The notes under the pieces: generated by a model
Database searches by the model: none
What the model was told of the DNA's origin: nothing
What the model saw: only the letters and a program-made list of their open reading frames with translations
Part shown: one piece after another, positions 57,222 to 64,000 of the stretch
How positions within the stretch are numbered: position 1 is the first letter of the stretch
Layout of the letters: every line of letters begins with the position of its first letter
Position numbers and translations under genes: made by a program
Source: Luminiphilus syltensis NOR5-1B
Lineage (GTDB): Bacteria > Pseudomonadota > Gammaproteobacteria > Pseudomonadales > Halieaceae
Assembly (NCBI RefSeq): GCF_000158175.1
Contig: NZ_DS999411.1
Span: 1,588,964 to 1,652,963 of the forward strand
DNA length: 64,000 bases
Direction of reading: 5' to 3'

Positions 57222-58628
57222 TCAGCGAATAATCTTTACCCAATCGCCGATACGCGGCTCGCCACTGGGGTAATACCCATTGATGAGGCGCAGTTGGTCT
57301 TCGGCGTTGGAGATGCGAGCGCTACTCGACAGTGTTTCCATCGTGGCTCCCCGAGGTACCTGCACGTAGTGCAGTGTTCGGCTTTCACCGGTGACTCTCT
57401 CACGGGGTGACAGCGGGCGGAAGCTCTCGATAATGGTGGTCAACGCGGGATCATTAGCGGCGAAGTCGTTGCTCGAACCCTCAAACAGATAGCGGTATTT
57501 GTGGTCGATCACGCCGAGGCGCTTGCTGACACCATTGCTTGAGGCGATGGCCGTCGTGCCGGTGAGGCCGAACTTATCCAATTCGCGCAATTCGCTGAGC
57601 TCACCCTTGGCGCCACCCTTCAGCGTTTCTTCGGTGGATAAAGCCTCGTCGCGACGGGTCAGGGTAATCGTCATTTCACTGGTACCGTCGGGAGAGGTTG
57701 CGACTATTGCCTGAGCCCCCGCCTTCACGGTCCAGCCCTTGGGGTGTTCGAAGGTGAATGACAATTTATTGTGGTAATAACGGTTTTCTTCCCCCTGCGC
57801 CTGGGCACTGGCGCCAAATACCATGCCTTCAATCTGACGCCGGAATTCTCCAGGCTGTGCCGGGTCCTCTGCCTGCTCGTCGATATCGAGGGTGTTCGCG
57901 GTGCGGATGACCGTCTGCAGGCGCAAATCATTGCGCGGGTGACTGGCGTACAGTCCGTGATAGGTCCCAGTGGGTTTTCCCGAGGCCTTGGCCTGGGCCC
58001 GCCGGTACATTTCCTGGTCTTTGAGCACCCCAATCACCGATAGCAGGGCATCGGCGTCATAACCGGCGCGGTGCATGAACTCTGCTCCGGCCGCATCGGC
58101 CTCGAGTTCCATCTCGCGCCCGAAACCACTGATCACTTCAGCACCGTACATTTGCGCGGCGTCATAGAGCTCGCCACTACCGGTGAGAATATAGGCGGTA
58201 GTGGACACTACCGTGGACGTCATTTGCTGGGACTTGCGGCGCCCGTGATGATTTTCCGTGATGTGGCCGATTTCGTGGGATATCACGCCGGCCAGCTCCG
58301 CCTCGGTCTCAAGGTAGGCGAGCAACCCGCGATTAACGTAGATGAAACCGCCGGGCAGGGCGAAGGCATTGATGTCCGGTGAATCGAGTAGGGTGAAGGT
58401 GAATTCGGCATCGGGCATGCTCGAGTTGGCGACCAGGCGCTGACCGATCCGGTTGATGTATTCGGCGAGCTCTGGATCGTCGTAGATGCCAATGGAGGCA
58501 AGCAGCTTTTCGTGTTCCTCAGCGGTTACTGAGGGTACTTCAACGGCCCGGCCGCCCACCGATACCGTAGATGTACTTCCGCAGGCGGTTAAGGCCAGGA
58601 CAAAAAATACAGTGAGTAAGCGTGACAT
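57222..58628 (-). CDS. M48 family metallopeptidase lipoprotein
   Basis: A 468-residue protein. It has a lipoprotein signal (VFFVLALTACG), then an M48 peptidase domain with ALPGGFIYVNRGLLAYLETEAELAG and the zinc motif GVISHEIGHITENH, the third ligand region EMELEADAAGAEFM and YASHPRNDLRL. A C-terminal domain from about residue 290 ends in a LysM-like segment (LRLINGYYPSGEPRIGDWVKI). Relatives such as BepA and LoiP do outer-membrane protein quality control. Last gene of the seven-gene minus operon, 1 nt after the previous stop. Confidence 0.9.
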   Translation of the reverse strand: MSRLLTVFFVLALTACGSTSTVSVGGRAVEVPSVTAEEHEKLLASIGIYDDPELAEYINRIGQRLVANSSMPDAEFTFTLLDSPDINAFALPGGFIYVNRGLLAYLETEAELAGVISHEIGHITENHHGRRKSQQMTSTVVSTTAYILTGSGELYDAAQMYGAEVISGFGREMELEADAAGAEFMHRAGYDADALLSVIGVLKDQEMYRRAQAKASGKPTGTYHGLYASHPRNDLRLQTVIRTANTLDIDEQAEDPAQPGEFRRQIEGMVFGASAQAQGEENRYYHNKLSFTFEHPKGWTVKAGAQAIVATSPDGTSEMTITLTRRDEALSTEETLKGGAKGELSELRELDKFGLTGTTAIASSNGVSKRLGVIDHKYRYLFEGSSNDFAANDPALTTIIESFRPLSPRERVTGESRTLHYVQVPRGATMETLSSSARISNAEDQLRLINGYYPSGEPRIGDWVKIIR

Positions 58629-58629
58629 A

Positions 58630-59286
58630 TCAGTGGTTTGCCGACAGGTACTTCAGAAGTTGCTCGCCGAGACTTTCACAGGCCGTATCCTGCACTGGCG
58701 CGATAATGGGAATCGGAACGATGACCGCCGGCATATAACTTTGACCGCTGGTGGAGGCGGCCACGCGGCCGACTTCGGCGCGATCGGTGAAGTTCCAGAT
58801 GGTGGCTTCGTAATCTGAGGCATTACCCCAGGTGCCAAAACCAAAACAGCCGGCGCCACCGGGACCCACGCCGCAGGTCATAGAGCCCGCACTGTTGGTC
58901 TCGATAGTCTTCCCATCAACCCAGATCATGTACTCGAGATCCAGGTCATCAAACCGCTTTGCCACCGGCGGTATATCGGTCAACCGATTGATATCCTGCG
59001 TACGCATCGGCGCGGTTCGCGGTTCGAACCAGGGATAGAGGGAATTGATGAACTCGAGCTCATCGACCACCCGAATCGTCTTATCACCCCGGCGAATGTG
59101 ATCGCCTACGCACTCGATGAAGTCAAACTCGGTGTCGTAATCGGCGGCGTGTCGGCGCCCCAGAATCACTACCGATGCGTCACCCACGCCAGCGGTGGGT
59201 TCATTGAAGGTCATTTCATCGACGGTTGCATTTACGCAGCCGCCGAGAACGACGGTGAGGGCAAGCAGCAGCGTGCGATTCATCAT
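58630..59286 (-). CDS. Uncharacterised lipoprotein (operon gene 6)
   Basis: A 218-residue protein with a clear lipoprotein signal: LLALTVVLGGC. No family recognised. The mature part has a region YDTEFDFIECVGDHIRRG, similar in pattern to proteins that assemble a nucleotide- or sugar-binding beta sandwich, and a Gly/Cys-rich patch GSMTCGVGPGGAGCFGFGTWG. Its start overlaps the stop of the upstream lipoprotein gene. Co-transcription with the VWA genes suggests an outer- or inner-membrane partner role. Confidence 0.7.
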   Translation of the reverse strand: MMNRTLLLALTVVLGGCVNATVDEMTFNEPTAGVGDASVVILGRRHAADYDTEFDFIECVGDHIRRGDKTIRVVDELEFINSLYPWFEPRTAPMRTQDINRLTDIPPVAKRFDDLDLEYMIWVDGKTIETNSAGSMTCGVGPGGAGCFGFGTWGNASDYEATIWNFTDRAEVGRVAASTSGQSYMPAVIVPIPIIAPVQDTACESLGEQLLKYLSANH

Positions 59287-60020
59287 GGCTGGACCTCGGA
59301 TTCAGGTGGTGTACTCTCCATGGGTTCTGGTGGCTTTGCAGGAAGCGTTGCGGCCGCTGCTACGGGAGCGGGCACGGTTTTCGGCCTGTTTGATCGCTGT
59401 TGCAGCCAGTCGTTGACTTCCGGGATTCGCTCAAAGCTGGTGATAAAGTTCGCACCGGCGTCCCTCAGCGCGACGACAGCGGCAAGATTAACGGCCTGCT
59501 CATCGGACTGCAGAAAAGCGGTGGGGGTTTTCCCGTAGGCGGTCAAAGCGAATCGGCTAATCTCCTTGTCCTCTATTGATATGAACTGGAAACCATAGCG
59601 CATCCAGATCTCGTAGATCTTGATGTTGGTATGAAGCGGGATGGTGTATTGCAAATCCTGAATGCTGGGGACGATGACGGCATCCAGCTCTTTACGCCGT
59701 TTCTTCAATTGATCAAGATCGTAAATCCGTATTGTCTTACGGAAAGCGCCTGCAAATAGCTTGTCCCAGAAGGCGACCTGCGCCTCGCCCGTTTTTACCA
59801 GCCACTGAGACTCATTGCGGCCCTTGGCTTCGTCAAAAAACTCGTGGGCCGCAAATTCGTCGGAGTAATAAACACCCACAGTAATCGGCAGGGGCTCGAC
59901 AACCGGTTTCGGAAAATTGCCCTTAACCTGAACCTGCTTGGCGCCACATCCGGCGAGGACCAGCAGGGCGCATAGGGTCGCCAACAGGTTTCTTATCGAG
60001 CAACTAGGGTCTGAAATCAT
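59283..60020 (-). CDS. Uncharacterised lipoprotein (operon gene 5)
   Basis: About 245 residues from ATG 60020 (MISDPSCSIRNLL), with lipobox LLVLAGC. The domain that follows (PLPITVGVYYSDEFAAHEF, IRIYDLDQLKKRRKELDAVIVPSI, IYEIWMRYGFQFIS) resembles ABC-transport-auxiliary or LPS-type lipoproteins that bind a small partner, but no family is claimed. The C-terminus is Pro/Ala-rich (PAPVAAAATLPAKPPEP). The start lies 17 nt inside the end of the upstream VWA gene. Confidence 0.7.
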   Translation of the reverse strand: MISDPSCSIRNLLATLCALLVLAGCGAKQVQVKGNFPKPVVEPLPITVGVYYSDEFAAHEFFDEAKGRNESQWLVKTGEAQVAFWDKLFAGAFRKTIRIYDLDQLKKRRKELDAVIVPSIQDLQYTIPLHTNIKIYEIWMRYGFQFISIEDKEISRFALTAYGKTPTAFLQSDEQAVNLAAVVALRDAGANFITSFERIPEVNDWLQQRSNRPKTVPAPVAAAATLPAKPPEPMESTPPESEVQP

Positions 60021-61002
60021 TGAGGCCGACAAACGTGCCACCGTTTTTATAAGTCAATTCACGCATGAGTGTAGCAAAACGTACACCCGTCACCTGTAAC
60101 TGGGGGGGTCTTATGAACTGTACGGGGAAGCCTACCGCGTGGATGCGCACACGGCGCTCGCCATCAAAGTTTTCACGATTCAGTCGATCGACCGTCAGGA
60201 CCACATCGCGAATGGATTGCCCGGTAAATTCATCACCGAAGACATAGATCGAAATTTTCTTGTCGGGGTCATAGAAACTACGGACCGCGGCAGTGATACC
60301 CTCAACAGGCGAGCTGTTGGAGAACACATTCCAATTGCGCAGATTGCGGAGAATGAGGCTGCGTCGTGCCGGTGTATCTTCAATCCATTGTCCCCGATAG
60401 CGACTGAAGAGATAGTTGCCCATATCGTTCATGACCTGAATCCCCTTCACATTGGGATAGATATTGAGCGTCGCCTCCATTTCAAGCAGCATGCGTTCCC
60501 ACGCGTAGGAAAACATAGAGCCCGAGGTATCGATAATAAAAATGATGTATTCACTGTCTACCGGTATACCGCCAATCAGCTGATTTTTCTTCTCGAAGTT
60601 GCTACCGAGCAGACGTTTCTGCTCATCGGTCAGCCGTTGCCGCGCTATTGCAAGCTCCTGTTTGATAATACTGTTGCTGTTACGGGTCGTTTCGAGGGCG
60701 TCAAAGCGTGATTCAGCGCGAGCTCTTGCACCCTGAAGAATGGCCAGTTTTTCGCGATAGTCAGACAGCTGCTCCTGTCGGGCTGCGAGGTCGCGATTCA
60801 GAATTCGGGTCTCGCCGCGGATTTCGAAGAGTTGTTCGGTCAATTCCGCGACACGGCCTTCGGCAACCACTGTGGATTTTTCCAGGATCTGGGGCTGCAC
60901 GGTCTTGGTGATCATCAACAGCAGGATCACCGCACCGAAGCCGCAACAAATAACGTCAAGGAAGGAGATCGAAAACTCAGGATTGGGGCGACGTTGGCGC
61001 AT
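60004..61002 (-). CDS. VWA-domain protein with MotB/ExbD-like N-terminal helix (second copy)
   Basis: A 332-residue protein. After a short basic N-terminus a single helix reads FSISFLDVICCGFGAVILLL with an intramembrane Asp16, closely parallel to the Asp-bearing helix of MotB, TolR and ExbD. A coiled coil follows (about residues 45-135, VAELTEQLFEIRGETRIL), then a von Willebrand factor A domain from about residue 152 with MIDAS motif IIDTSGSM (Asp158, Ser160, Ser162). The second VWA strand region includes IYVFGDEFTG. It is 11 nt downstream of the paralogous VWA gene. Confidence 0.85.
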   Translation of the reverse strand: MRQRRPNPEFSISFLDVICCGFGAVILLLMITKTVQPQILEKSTVVAEGRVAELTEQLFEIRGETRILNRDLAARQEQLSDYREKLAILQGARARAESRFDALETTRNSNSIIKQELAIARQRLTDEQKRLLGSNFEKKNQLIGGIPVDSEYIIFIIDTSGSMFSYAWERMLLEMEATLNIYPNVKGIQVMNDMGNYLFSRYRGQWIEDTPARRSLILRNLRNWNVFSNSSPVEGITAAVRSFYDPDKKISIYVFGDEFTGQSIRDVVLTVDRLNRENFDGERRVRIHAVGFPVQFIRPPQLQVTGVRFATLMRELTYKNGGTFVGLNDFRP

Positions 61003-61013
61003 ACTTACTCCAC

Positions 61014-62105
61014 CTACGGCCAGTCACTGGAGGGGCTCATGAAAGAGCCTCCCGTAACGCCAGCGAGCTGCCAGAACTCGGATGCGGCCATGGGGTCTCC
61101 TTCCATTGGCGCAAGAACGATATTGACCGGGACGCCCTGGGGCAGCTTGCGAACCGCCTGGCGAAACAGGCGGAGGCGGTCGTTGCCACTCACGGTGGTG
61201 CTGTTGGGAGGCGAATCACCCTGGGTTGGCAGGCCGTCGGTAATCAGGAAAATATTGTCCGGTGAAGGCGTGAGTTGCCCGAGCGCATCAAAGGCGTTGT
61301 GGAGCGAGGTTCCGCCTGCGGGCAATGTCGCCCGCAGCGCTTGCGTGGCGGCTTCCAGGCGAGGGGTGTCGGCGACTTCCAGCCACTGACCCGGGCCTTG
61401 GTCGTTAAGAAAGGTAGTTTTGGTATTGAAGCCGATGAGCTGGATGCGGGCATTAATCGGCAACTGGGCGGTCAGCCAATCAATGGTATCGAGGGTGCGG
61501 ACCCACTTCGCCGCCTCTCGCTGCACGTTTTCCTGCATATTGCGCAGGCGGATAACGTTGACTAACTGATCTGACAACATGCTCGCTGAGGTATCGACCA
61601 GAATAGCGATATGGTTGCCTCCGAGGTTGAGTCCGGTCAGGTACTGCCGATTCCCTTCGCCGACAAATTCGCGCGCGCTCCGGCCCGCTTCGCTATCCGC
61701 AGCCTCCTGCAGTTTTTTGACCTCTTCCTGCAGACGATTTACTTCGGCCTTCAGTGCCTCGACATCGTCATCGGTGGTGTAGCCGTCGGCTTCCAGGGAG
61801 GCAATCAAAGCCTCGTAATCATCGATTTCCTCGGTCACACGTCGGGCCCGGCCCTGGGTTTCTACAATATCGTCATCGATGCCTTCCAGCGCATTGCGAA
61901 GACGCACCAGACCTGCCTCGCCCTCGCGAATATCCTCATCGAGCAGATTGATTTCGGAGAGTACTTCGGCATTGAGCGTTTTGCTCTCGACTTCCATCGA
62001 ATGGTCGATGATCAAAAACACCAGCACAACGGCACCAAAGCCACAGGACATGATGTCCAGAAAGCTGAGGTTGAATGTTGAGGCCTGGCGCTTCTTACGC
62101 GGCAT
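61014..62105 (-). CDS. VWA-domain protein with MotB/ExbD-like N-terminal helix (first copy)
   Basis: A 363-residue paralogue of the downstream protein: FNLSFLDIMSCGFGAVVLVF with Asp17 in the helix. The CGFGAV block is shared by both copies. Residues about 43-140 form a long acidic coiled coil (VEALKAEVNRLQEEVKKL). The VWA domain starts near residue 164 with MIDAS ILVDTSASM (Asp171, Ser173, Ser175) and has IFLITDGLPTQGD later. Divergence outside the helix and MIDAS suggests separate roles, perhaps a heterodimer. The ATG lies 1 nt after the upstream stop. Confidence 0.85.
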   Translation of the reverse strand: MPRKKRQASTFNLSFLDIMSCGFGAVVLVFLIIDHSMEVESKTLNAEVLSEINLLDEDIREGEAGLVRLRNALEGIDDDIVETQGRARRVTEEIDDYEALIASLEADGYTTDDDVEALKAEVNRLQEEVKKLQEAADSEAGRSAREFVGEGNRQYLTGLNLGGNHIAILVDTSASMLSDQLVNVIRLRNMQENVQREAAKWVRTLDTIDWLTAQLPINARIQLIGFNTKTTFLNDQGPGQWLEVADTPRLEAATQALRATLPAGGTSLHNAFDALGQLTPSPDNIFLITDGLPTQGDSPPNSTTVSGNDRLRLFRQAVRKLPQGVPVNIVLAPMEGDPMAASEFWQLAGVTGGSFMSPSSDWP

Positions 62106-62106
62106 G

Positions 62107-63348
62107 TCAGTCTTCTACACGAACCAGACGGGCTTCGACGTCGCCATTGCTCAGTACGTCGCCGAGGCGCAGAGTTTGCCCGGGTTCTGCGCGCGCTCCA
62201 TTCACCTCCAGTGTTGCGGGCACCGGGCCGTCCAATATCAGCTGCTTGCCGTCGGCTTGCTTGATGGCCGTGCCGAATAACGCCAGTTCACAACCGAGCG
62301 CTCGCGCCGTGTCCTCAGATAGCAAATGCGTTGCCAATACCCCGGCTTGCTCGATATCTGCAGGGGCTTCGAGGGAAGTGCCCTCGACGTGTCTGCCGCT
62401 GATGGGCACGGCCCGCTGAAAGCTGAGACTGTCCGCGGGCTGTCGCAGTTCTGCCATTTTTTCTTCGATCACCTCCGGCAATGCCTGCTCCCCTGGCAGT
62501 ACGGTGGGGAACGGCAGGCTGAAGCCAGGGATCATGCCGAGAAGCGAATCGAGCACGATGGTCTCGGAATCCTCGGGAATCAGTGTGGCGATCGCTGTGG
62601 ACAATTCCTGACCAATAGACTGAAGGTCTTTCGCGGTAATCCGTGCCTGATAACCGTCTATGGTGAGCCTGGCCTCGCCGCGTTGTTTGATGTCCGCCAG
62701 CAAATCGAACAGCGCATCAAAAAGCGTTTGCTCGCTGGCGGCCTTGCGCTGCGGATCAAAACGGGTCTGCTCGACAAAGCGACCGGCGATGATCGACGCG
62801 AGGCGGTCCTGAAGCGCGAGTAGACCGCGTCCTGGTAATTGCTGCGATTCACCGGCGTGGCTGACACCCTTGCGGCGTTCGGTACTGGTGACCAGCGTCT
62901 GGTGCAATTGCAATTCCACATGCGGCGACCGCGTGGTACCCAGCGCGGCGGAAAATAGTGCACTGCGGTGGATAATAGCCTCGATGCTGAAAGGCAATGT
63001 ACCGGCGATACCCAGGAGCAAAGACAACTGCGCCCGAGACATACTTCCAGGGGCGACAATAACCACTGAATCGGGATGTCCGGCGGCGGCATATAGTGAC
63101 TTCAGATGACCGTGTACCAGGTCGGCGGTGTGGCGCGCGGGTCCCAGCGCCGGTGTCAATGGATCGGTACTCAGCTGCCACCAGTATCGGGTATTGACCG
63201 ACCGCGGCGTAAGCCGGGCGGTGCGCGCGGCCGCCTCACCGTAATGATAGTGGCCCCCGTCGAACCAGGCGTAGGCTGGAGAGCGTTCCCAGTGGTCGTT
63301 GGACCAGCAACCCAGAGTGGCATCATTGATATCGATAATGGCAGTCAT
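62107..63348 (-). CDS. Uncharacterised protein, possible Hsp70/actin-fold ATPase
   Basis: A 413-residue protein with no family recognised for certain. The N-terminus (MTAIIDINDATLGCW...GEAAARTARLTP) and the central VVIVAPGSMSRAQLSLLLGIAG...IEAIIHRSALFSAAL resemble the ASKHA nucleotide-binding pattern of Hsp70-like proteins, where a strand is followed by a helix contacting a second lobe. The C-terminus (NGARAEPGQTLRLGDVLSNGDVEARLV) looks like a small beta domain. It overlaps the TolQ-like gene by 4 nt and is adjacent to the VWA genes, so it may power or assemble that complex. Function unproven. Confidence 0.5.
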   Translation of the reverse strand: MTAIIDINDATLGCWSNDHWERSPAYAWFDGGHYHYGEAAARTARLTPRSVNTRYWWQLSTDPLTPALGPARHTADLVHGHLKSLYAAAGHPDSVVIVAPGSMSRAQLSLLLGIAGTLPFSIEAIIHRSALFSAALGTTRSPHVELQLHQTLVTSTERRKGVSHAGESQQLPGRGLLALQDRLASIIAGRFVEQTRFDPQRKAASEQTLFDALFDLLADIKQRGEARLTIDGYQARITAKDLQSIGQELSTAIATLIPEDSETIVLDSLLGMIPGFSLPFPTVLPGEQALPEVIEEKMAELRQPADSLSFQRAVPISGRHVEGTSLEAPADIEQAGVLATHLLSEDTARALGCELALFGTAIKQADGKQLILDGPVPATLEVNGARAEPGQTLRLGDVLSNGDVEARLVRVED

Positions 63349-64000
63349 GAGCGCGGTACTGCGAGATGACGTAATAACTTGCGGTCAATGTAACGCTGCG
63401 TATTCAGTACCAGTCGTTCCTGGGAAAGCTGGAGTTGATACAGCGCGAACATAATGATGATGCTCAACACCAATGCCACGAAGGTGCTGTTGAAGGCGAC
63501 ACCCAGGCTGACAGTCACGCCCGAGATATCGCCCTCCACTGCCTTGTAGGCCTGTCCCAGTGCGTCGCCGATGCCGCGCACCGTGCCGATAAAGCCGATT
63601 GAAGGAATCGCCCATGAAATGTAGCGCACCATCGACAACTCCGAATCGAGACGATCGGCTTCGATATCACATTGTTCCCGCACAGCCTCCGAGACTGCAG
63701 TGATGCTATTGGTTGTCGTAAAGCGCTGGAGCGCATTGAGCAGCGCGCGAGGTAGCAGGAAGTCCTGCTCCTCATCGGGCAGGACCTCGAGAGAACGGGA
63801 GTATTCGCGAGCATCCTGTGGTAACAGCGAGGTGCCTTCGGGGATTTCGACGAGTGAACGCTTGAGCATGGCCTGCTCATTGCGGGTGCGATAGGCCTTG
63901 TGCCCCATAATCGCAAGCGCCCATAACAGGAGAATGAAACAGGCCTCCTGTTCGAAATCCCGAATGACGATCGACAACGTTCGTTCGGGCACAAAATCCT
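63345..64000 (-). CDS. MotA/TolQ/ExbB-like proton-channel protein (5' end outside window)
   Basis: At least 215 residues; an in-frame GTG at 63992 exists, but the frame stays open to the edge (…DFVPERTLSIV), so the true start is probably outside. Three helices are visible: about residues 14-32 (EACFILLLWALAIMG), 126-142 (ISWAIPSIGFIGTVRGI) and 165-190 (SLGVAFNSTFVALVLSIIIMF). The second and third carry the family signature (APxIGLLGTVxGI-like and a GxAxxxTxxxLxxxIxxM-like helix), as in the TolQ/MotA stator. The Hsp70-like gene overlaps its stop by 4 nt. Confidence 0.85.
   Translation of the reverse strand, partial: DFVPERTLSIVIRDFEQEACFILLLWALAIMGHKAYRTRNEQAMLKRSLVEIPEGTSLLPQDAREYSRSLEVLPDEEQDFLLPRALLNALQRFTTTNSITAVSEAVREQCDIEADRLDSELSMVRYISWAIPSIGFIGTVRGIGDALGQAYKAVEGDISGVTVSLGVAFNSTFVALVLSIIIMFALYQLQLSQERLVLNTQRYIDRKLLRHLAVPRS

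Noticed and set aside
57222-64000. Zorya (ZorAB) defence system
   Set aside because: A MotA/TolQ-like gene is present, but no OmpA-domain ZorB and no ZorC/ZorD-type genes are visible in the window. The B-like proteins here have VWA domains. Genes upstream lie outside the window, so this is not fully excluded.

Overview
The window is a gene-dense, moderately GC-rich stretch of a Gammaproteobacterium chromosome. Gene content and order fit the marine Cellvibrionales/Halieaceae (OM60/NOR5-like) neighbourhood better than Enterobacteria. Pointers are the Pseudomonas-like argC...erpA-anmK-M23 peptidase-tyrS block, the AmgK/MurU peptidoglycan-recycling pair, a Vfr-type Crp beside an OsmC protein, Coq7 rather than UbiF, and a DUF6776-bactofilin pair. 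The taxonomic call is inference; no rRNA or marker phylogeny was possible. No tRNA, rRNA, CRISPR array, transposase or prophage was seen.

Layout. 1-1725: macromolecular-synthesis operon rpsU-yqeY-dnaG (minus), divergent from tsaD-folB. 3296-6726: cca, apaH, rsmA and an H-NS-like gene (minus). 6866-10741: an accessory block (membrane protein, patatin phospholipase, glycosyltransferase-like protein with a PqqD-like N-terminus) inside what is normally a continuous lptD-surA-pdxA-rsmA-apaG-apaH cluster; apaG is absent. 10738-16580: WecA-like transferase, lptD, surA, pdxA (minus, overlapping). 16768-26558: amgK-murU, rpe-trpE, then two glycosyltransferase genes, then trpGDC. 26528-33126: vfr, osmC-like, and the minus operon dusB-fis-purH-purD-coq7. 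33127-36356: aroQ-accB-accC-prmA. 36363-41964: DUF2333 protein, copper chaperone, dsbD, pentapeptide protein, PfkB kinase, CoA Nudix hydrolase. 42009-45511: hemJ, hemL, hemB and a secreted protein. 45574-57190: argC, DUF6776, bactofilin, erpA; anmK and a cell-wall M23 peptidase (minus); tyrS, LOG, nagZ, pirin, a Kazal-like lipoprotein, a dicarboxylate symporter and a metallo-beta-lactamase-fold hydrolase. 57222-64000: a tightly packed seven-gene minus-strand operon with a TolQ/MotA-like channel protein, a possible Hsp70-fold protein, two VWA proteins, two lipoproteins and an M48 peptidase.

Themes. Envelope biology dominates: LPS export (LptD, SurA), peptidoglycan recycling (AmgK, MurU, AnmK, NagZ), cell-wall hydrolysis (M23), glycan transfer (WecA-like, TPR-GT, GT4-like), periplasmic redox and copper handling (DsbD, PCuAC). 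The most likely under-described system is the 57222-64000 operon. There two VWA proteins carry an N-terminal helix with an intramembrane Asp, like MotB/ExbD/TolR, and lie downstream of a TolQ/MotA-like gene. This suggests a proton-driven 5TM-2TM-type channel whose periplasmic effector is a VWA domain rather than a peptidoglycan-binding domain.
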